64,000 nucleotides of DNA, taken from contig NZ_KN150731.1 in NCBI RefSeq assembly GCF_000754805.1, forward strand, positions 1,961,559-2,025,558, written 5' to 3'. Numbering within the stretch: the stretch's first letter is position 1; each line of letters opens with the position of its first letter. The notes beneath the pieces were generated by a model. The model had not been told where the DNA came from. It ran no database searches and saw only the letters and a list, made by a program, of their open reading frames with translations. Positions 59,768 to 64,000 of this stretch are shown one piece after another. The position numbers were made by a program, and so were the translations under genes. Origin of the DNA: Yersinia frederiksenii ATCC 33641. Lineage in GTDB: Bacteria > Pseudomonadota > Gammaproteobacteria > Enterobacterales > Enterobacteriaceae.

Positions 59768-60517
59768 TTAAAGACTAGTGACTCCGCCATCGACTCGTAA
59801 TTCTGTTCCGACAACAAAACTGGATTCATCTGAGGCCAGAAAGACGGCAGCATGAGCCAGCTCTGCTGGTGTTCCCATCCGCTTGATGGGCACCAACTGG
59901 CGGATTTTCTCTGTCAGCTTCTCTTGTTCGCACCCTGACAAACCCAGTTTCTGCAGCGCTGGAGTCTGTGTTGGCCCAGGGCTTAATCCATTCACCCGAA
60001 TTCCTCTTTCAGCCCATTCTCCCGATAACGTGCGCGCAAGTGACAGCAGCCCTGCCTTACTGGCAGCATAAACACTGCTTTGAGGTAAACCAATATGCAC
60101 ACTGGCCGAACCGCAAAGAATCACCGAGGCAGGGTTAGCCAGTAGAGGTAACAGTGACTGCAATAGGAAAAAAGGCCCTTTCAGGTTGGTGGATAGCACG
60201 CGATCAAAACTCGATTCATCCCACTCATCTATCGGCTGGTGAGTGACATCACCAGCATTGATATAAACGATATCCAGGCGCGGCCAGTTCTGGGTCAGTT
60301 TGGCGGCAAGTTGAGATTGGTCGATAACATTGCTGGCGTCACTTTTTAGCAGCAAGACCCCACCCCCTAACTCAGTTTGCACAGCGTGCAAAGCGGCTGT
60401 ATTTCTACCGGTGATGGCAACTGTTGCACCTTCGGCAAGGAACTGGCGGGCTGTTTCTAGCCCAATACCGCTGGTTCCTCCGGTAATTAATGCATATTTA
60501 TCTTTTAAACGATTCAT
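59768..60517 (-). CDS. SDR-family oxidoreductase
   Basis: Classical short-chain dehydrogenase, about 249 residues from ATG 60517 (AAAGGA nine bases before). Cofactor motif ITGGTSGIG, NAG in YINAGDVT, catalytic Ser in CGSASVHIG and Y-x-x-x-K in VYAASKAGL, then LSPGPTQTP. Divergent from an HxlR regulator, a common pairing in which the regulator senses quinones or aldehydes. Substrate unknown. Confidence 0.92.
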   Translation of the reverse strand: MNRLKDKYALITGGTSGIGLETARQFLAEGATVAITGRNTAALHAVQTELGGGVLLLKSDASNVIDQSQLAAKLTQNWPRLDIVYINAGDVTHQPIDEWDESSFDRVLSTNLKGPFFLLQSLLPLLANPASVILCGSASVHIGLPQSSVYAASKAGLLSLARTLSGEWAERGIRVNGLSPGPTQTPALQKLGLSGCEQEKLTEKIRQLVPIKRMGTPAELAHAAVFLASDESSFVVGTELRVDGGVTSL

Positions 60518-60563
60518 GATGGACATTCCTTTAATTGCAGCGGAAGACCATTTTTAATACAAA

Positions 60564-60598
60564 AGTATCTAAAGTATAGTAGGTACCAATTTGATACT
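60564..60598. promoter_or_regulatory. Candidate HxlR operator
   Basis: AGTATC at 60564-60569 and GATACT at 60593-60598 are inverted repeats flanking the divergent promoters, with AGTATAGTAGGTAC between them. HxlR/YodB-type regulators bind TACT/AGTA half-sites. Confidence 0.5.
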
Positions 60599-60618
60599 AA
60601 TGATGCAACAGGAAAGCA

Positions 60619-61008
60619 ATGACAACCTATAAGCCCCTCGGCCCTAAAAATAAATCAGCCCCTACATCTGACGAAGCAATAGCAGCAGATAAATGTCCGA
60701 TGGTGCAATTTGTTGAGCTTATTGCTGGCAAGTGGGCTATTCCAATTCTCTATCGCCTAATTGTGACGGCTGCACCCATCCGATTTGGTGAGTTACAACG
60801 AGCAATTAAACCTATCACTCAAAAAGAGCTCACTCGACAACTGCGAGCTTTCGAACAACGAGGTTTGCTTGAGCGCAGGGTCTATGCCGAGGTTCCACCT
60901 CGTGTTGAATATGAAATTACGGCATTGGGTAAAACATTGCGACCAACACTGGATTCATTGGCGCAATGGATGAGAATTCATCATAAAGATCTTACTAGCC
61001 GTCTGTAA
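60619..61008 (+). CDS. HxlR-family regulator
   Basis: 129 residues. The conserved N-terminal cysteine is C27-P-M, then VELIAGKWAIPILYRL and the winged helix FGELQRAIKPITQKELTRQLRAFEQRGLLERRVY. That cysteine is the sensing residue in YodB- and HypR-like members. Divergent from the SDR gene it probably controls. Confidence 0.92.
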   Translation: MTTYKPLGPKNKSAPTSDEAIAADKCPMVQFVELIAGKWAIPILYRLIVTAAPIRFGELQRAIKPITQKELTRQLRAFEQRGLLERRVYAEVPPRVEYEITALGKTLRPTLDSLAQWMRIHHKDLTSRL

Positions 61009-61155
61009 TACTAATTACCGTAACCTAAGGAAAAGGCTGATTTTTTACTGCCAGATAAATTGTAGTCGCGTAATACAAGCGATATGTACTACATTTAAAA
61101 GGCTGCTCATTAATTATGCAGTATCAAATGGCAATAATAGTTTCAAGGAGAGTGT

Positions 61156-61911
61156 ATGAGTAAGATAACGGGTTGTTGTCCGGAAGAGAACCATCCTAAT
61201 AGCCGAAGGAACGTGCTTAAAGCTGCTCTTGGCATCACTGCTGCGGGGGTAATAGGTGGGATTGGATTGGGATTGCCTCAAATATCCTATGCAGCGGCCC
61301 TGACGCAAGCAGAGAGGGATAAATTAACACCAGATCAAATCGTTGAAGGAATGAAGCAGGGTAACAAACGGTTTATTTCTGGAAAAATGCAGCAACATGA
61401 TTATCTGGCCCAAAAGAGAAGCAGCGCCGACGGCCAATTCCCAGCGGCAGTTATTCTCAGCTGCATTGATTCCCGCGCACCAGCAGAAATTGTACTAGAT
61501 ACCGGGATAGGTGAAACATTCAATGCTCGAATTGCCGGTAATATCTCTAATGACGATTTATTAGGTAGCTTGGAGTTTGCGTGTGCAGCAGCAGGAGCAA
61601 AAGTTATCTTGGTTATGGGGCATACGGCCTGTGGCGCGATAAAAGGTGCCATTGATAACGTTGAACTTGGTAATTTGACGGGTCTTCTCAATAAAATTAA
61701 ACCAGCAATTGAGATGACTCAGTTTGATGGTGAGAAAAGCAGTAAAAATGAACGTTATGTCGATGCTGTAGCAAAAAATAATGTGAAGCACACTATTGAT
61801 GAGATACGTAAAAATAGTGAAATAATTAATAAATTAGAGAAAGAAGGAAAAATAAAAATAGTCGGTAGCATGTACAACTTAAATGGTGGGGAAGTCGAGT
61901 TCTTTATGTAA
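61156..61911 (+). CDS. Tat-exported beta-class carbonic anhydrase
   Basis: 251 residues. Twin-arginine signal S-R-R-N-V-L-K near residue 16 followed by a hydrophobic stretch to about residue 46 (AGVIGGIGLGLPQISYAAA). Zinc ligands: Cys in LSCIDSR (with Asp and Arg dyad), His and Cys in MGHTACGA. It interconverts CO2 and bicarbonate, here presumably in the periplasm. CAAGGAG precedes the start. Downstream is a 700-bp gap before the type II cluster. Confidence 0.93.
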   Translation: MSKITGCCPEENHPNSRRNVLKAALGITAAGVIGGIGLGLPQISYAAALTQAERDKLTPDQIVEGMKQGNKRFISGKMQQHDYLAQKRSSADGQFPAAVILSCIDSRAPAEIVLDTGIGETFNARIAGNISNDDLLGSLEFACAAAGAKVILVMGHTACGAIKGAIDNVELGNLTGLLNKIKPAIEMTQFDGEKSSKNERYVDAVAKNNVKHTIDEIRKNSEIINKLEKEGKIKIVGSMYNLNGGEVEFFM

Positions 61912-61926
61912 TTGCTCACCTTTTTT

Positions 61927-61958
61927 CTATTCCTCTTGAGTTTTCTCAAGGGGAATAG
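61927..61958. other. Stem-loop after the carbonic anhydrase gene
   Basis: CTATTCCTCTTGAG and CTCAAGGGGAATAG form a 14-bp stem with one G-T pair and a TTTT loop. It lacks a T run on the plus strand, so termination is uncertain. Confidence 0.5.
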
Positions 61959-62620
61959 CGGTCATTGGTTTTCTTGGCAACATTAATTTATTTATCCTAT
62001 TCTCTTTTTTATTGACATCTCTCTCTTGGTCGCAATTAAATTTTATGGTTATATGATTAAAGCAAAGCTTATGCAACAAGATAGTCATGTATATATAGTT
62101 ATTAAAATGTACTCTATCACTAATGCAAGTTATATAATTAAAGAAACCAGAATTACGTGTTTAGATAAATGGGGAGTGTAAATGTTATTATTCTGTGTAA
62201 TTGGTAAATATCTTGATTAGTTATTATTAAATAATATTTATTCCTTGAATTTTTCAATTATTATTGTATGTTGAACCTGTGACTACTCATAGTTTATGAG
62301 ATGAATTAACTAATTAATAAATATTCTAAATAGAACTGTTGTTTTCATTGGTTTGACTTATTAATTCATGATGAATAGTATATTTAAATAACGTATTACT
62401 TCACTTTGTTATTATGCAGCATGGCTGTTTGATTTATGTGGGATTTTGAGTGTGTTTTTATAGATCAAAAATATTTTTTAAACATGAAATATTATTAAAA
62501 AATATAATTTGATTGGTTTTATTCATTAAGTAAACGCGATAATAGTCACTTGTTCTCTTATCACATCTGCTATGTGATTTGTTTTTATTAACTGAGTGAA
62601 TATATTTGTAGGGGTTATCT
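61959..62620. other. AT-rich regulatory gap upstream of the type II secretion genes
   Basis: About 660 bp, strikingly AT-rich by eye with many TTATTA and AATATT runs. No convincing ORF, repeat or RNA gene is seen. It is a likely H-NS-bound control region for the secretion operon, and several TATAAT-like hexamers cannot be told apart by eye. Confidence 0.5.
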
Positions 62621-63037
62621 ATGTATGTCGATACAGTCTCTGTTGTTTCTGGTAGTAAATTTATTGATATTAATGGAAAAGGAGTGATTGATTATGAAAA
62701 AGAGATATCACTGGATTGTTGTATGAATAAAATACATTTCCATTCTAAAAAATTAACTATTGATATTAATGAAAAGCAAAAGAGATTGGTTATGTGTTTG
62801 TTTAATTATGTAAATAGAAAACAAGACATTATCAAGGTTGTATGGTATGAAAATCATAAAAGTATTTCTGATAATAACTATCATCAGTTAATACACAAGT
62901 TTAGAGTGCATTTAAAAAATGCGGGTATACCTGATGGTATAGTGAAAACAATAAATAGATATGGGCTCAGACTGGATTCGGGAATATTAAATACAATGGT
63001 TTCAAATAAGATGAGCGATAGGTTTATTGGTTACTAG
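62621..63037 (+). CDS. Small winged-helix (ToxR/OmpR-type) regulator upstream of gspC
   Basis: 138 residues, no receiver domain and no membrane segment. Residues 45-115 are a trans_reg_C winged helix: KKLTIDINEKQKRLVMCLFN, DIIKVVWYENHKSISDNNYHQLIHKFRVHLKNAG, then VKTINRYGLRL. AGGGG precedes the ATG by seven bases. It is cotranscribable with gspC and probably regulates the type II operon. AT-rich codon use unlike the backbone suggests transfer. Confidence 0.8.
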   Translation: MYVDTVSVVSGSKFIDINGKGVIDYEKEISLDCCMNKIHFHSKKLTIDINEKQKRLVMCLFNYVNRKQDIIKVVWYENHKSISDNNYHQLIHKFRVHLKNAGIPDGIVKTINRYGLRLDSGILNTMVSNKMSDRFIGY

Positions 63038-63093
63038 AAATAGGTGGCTGTCCACTCTATTATTCATATCAAAATTTCTCTACATGAGAGGTA

Positions 63094-63133
63094 AGGGTGT
63101 TATCATTTTTCACCAGGATAGTAATAACACCCT
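63094..63133 (+). promoter_or_regulatory. Stem-loop enclosing the gspC GTG start
   Basis: AGGGTGTTAT and ATAACACCCT form a perfect 10-bp stem with a 20-nt loop. The left arm contains the GTG start codon, so the structure could occlude initiation. Confidence 0.6.
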
Positions 63134-63615
63134 ATGAGATGTTAGTTAAAAATAAAATATATATACTAGATATAGTCATAATAACATGTGTTATATATCA
63201 GTTTTATATAGGGCTTATAGCAATAATATATGAAGAAGAGAGGCCAATTCCGCTACTATATGAGTCTGAATATACTGAAGATGATAACTTAACGCAGAGA
63301 GTAAAATGGCTGGAGGAAATTAAGCAGATTGATTTTTTTAGAGCAAGTGTCAGTGATGCAACAATAGATGAAGATAACAAAGTAATTACTGATATGGCTA
63401 GTGCACCTAGCTATACTGGCAACTTAAAGCTAGCGGGTATTCTGAAACATACGGATGAATCAAAGTCTATTGCAATCCTGAGTATTAATGGAGAGCAAAA
63501 TATCTACTTTACCCATGATATAATAGAAGATATTAATATAGTAATAGTCATGATTTTAGTGGACAGAATTATAATTAGTGAAAAAAACTTGTATTACACA
63601 TTAGTTATCCAATAA
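63097..63615 (+). CDS. gspC: Type II secretion protein GspC-like
   Basis: 172 residues from GTG 63097 (AGAGG upstream), with an alternative ATG at 63139. A membrane helix at about 22-45, a linker, and the homology-region domain NLKLAGILKHTDESKSIAILSINGEQ...DRIIISEKNLYYTLVI. This inner-membrane protein links the platform to the secretin GspD, which follows 36 bp on. There is no C-terminal PDZ or coiled coil. AT-rich. Confidence 0.85.
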   Translation: MLSFFTRIVITPYEMLVKNKIYILDIVIITCVIYQFYIGLIAIIYEEERPIPLLYESEYTEDDNLTQRVKWLEEIKQIDFFRASVSDATIDEDNKVITDMASAPSYTGNLKLAGILKHTDESKSIAILSINGEQNIYFTHDIIEDINIVIVMILVDRIIISEKNLYYTLVIQ

Positions 63616-63651
63616 TTAATTCACCCTGATTGATACAGCAAGGGGAGATTT

Positions 63652-64000
63652 ATGAACGGTAATAAAATTTTATATTTAATCTTTTTTATGAAGGGTGAAT
63701 ATTTTTTTAGAGTTAACATAATTAATGCAAAATTATTAATGATGTTGTTAGTGGTTATATTGTCAGCAGAAGTGAATGGAGCTGGGTTTTCTGTTTCGTT
63801 CAGAGATGCTGATATAAAAGAGTTTATTAATACAGTAAGTAAAAATATTAATAAAACTATAATTATAGACCCCAAGGTTCAAGGCTTAGTAAGTATTCGT
63901 AGTTACGAGTTATTAGATGAAGATAAGTATTATCAATTTTTTTTGAATGTACTTGATGTTTATGGCTATACAGTCGTTGAAATGCCTAACAATATTTTAA
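63652..64000 (+). CDS. gspD: Type II secretion secretin GspD (5' part)
   Basis: The first 116 codons; the gene leaves the window. AAGGGGAG precedes the ATG. A hydrophobic signal segment at about residues 28-43 ends near VNGA, then the N0 domain: FSVSFRDADIKEFINTVSKN, KTIIIDPKVQGLVSIRSYE, YYQFFLNVLDVYGYTVVEM. This is the outer-membrane pore of the type II system. Confidence 0.93.
   Translation, partial: MNGNKILYLIFFMKGEYFFRVNIINAKLLMMLLVVILSAEVNGAGFSVSFRDADIKEFINTVSKNINKTIIIDPKVQGLVSIRSYELLDEDKYYQFFLNVLDVYGYTVVEMPNNIL

Noticed and set aside
63621..63875. 84-codon minus-strand ORF
   Set aside because: Antisense to the start of gspD, which has a clear N0 domain and ribosome-binding site.

Overview
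The window is enterobacterial chromosome, almost certainly from a Yersinia species. Gene order from loiP-tktA-epd-pgk-fbaA through mscS-argO-yggE-argP-rpiA-serA-fau-ssrS-zapA-ygfB-pepP-ubiH-ubiI-gcvTHP, then trhA-ygfZ-sdhE-ygfX and fldB-xerD-dsbC-recJ-prfB-lysS, is the standard enterobacterial backbone. Five ERIC repeats, creBCD placed between ygfX and fldB, and a chromosomal YopH-like phosphatase point to Yersinia, perhaps the Y. enterocolitica group. The species cannot be fixed from sequence alone.

Layout: (1) 1-1.7 kb: 5' part of sprT and a BigR-type persulfide sensor with two half-size YeeE/YedE sulfur-transport proteins. (2) 1.7-7.2 kb: metK with met boxes, speA behind a very long leader, an orphan Rieske ferredoxin and the lipoprotein protease loiP. 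(3) 7.6-13.5 kb: tktA and the epd-pgk-fbaA glycolytic cluster with a Cra-type operator. (4) 13.5-14.5 kb: an islet holding a YopH/SptP-type tyrosine phosphatase. (5) 14.7-32 kb: housekeeping genes, 6S RNA, the ubiquinone hydroxylases and the glycine cleavage operon. (6) 32-47 kb: a ygfF pseudogene, trhA, ygfZ, sdhE-ygfX, creBCD, fldB, the xerD-dsbC-recJ-prfB-lysS run and a tRNA-Gly(CCC) gene. (7) 47.3-48.6 kb: a decayed integration islet beside that tRNA. (8) 48.6-61 kb: accessory genes including yiaWV, a diguanylate cyclase, an Lrp-type regulator, a GH31 glycosidase with an MFS transporter and LacI regulator, cbpAM, and an SDR/HxlR divergent pair. (9) 61.1-64 kb: a Tat-exported carbonic anhydrase, a long AT-rich gap, then the start of a type II secretion cluster (wHTH regulator, gspC, gspD) that runs off the window.

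The most interesting items are the chromosomal YopH-like phosphatase with a WQD instead of WPD loop, the type II secretion locus with its own small wHTH protein and a hairpin over the gspC start, the speA leader with a candidate promoter and 53-codon ORF, a 180-bp palindromic element inside the gcv operon, and an apparent one-base loss at the prfB start. No wholly new multi-gene system could be demonstrated.
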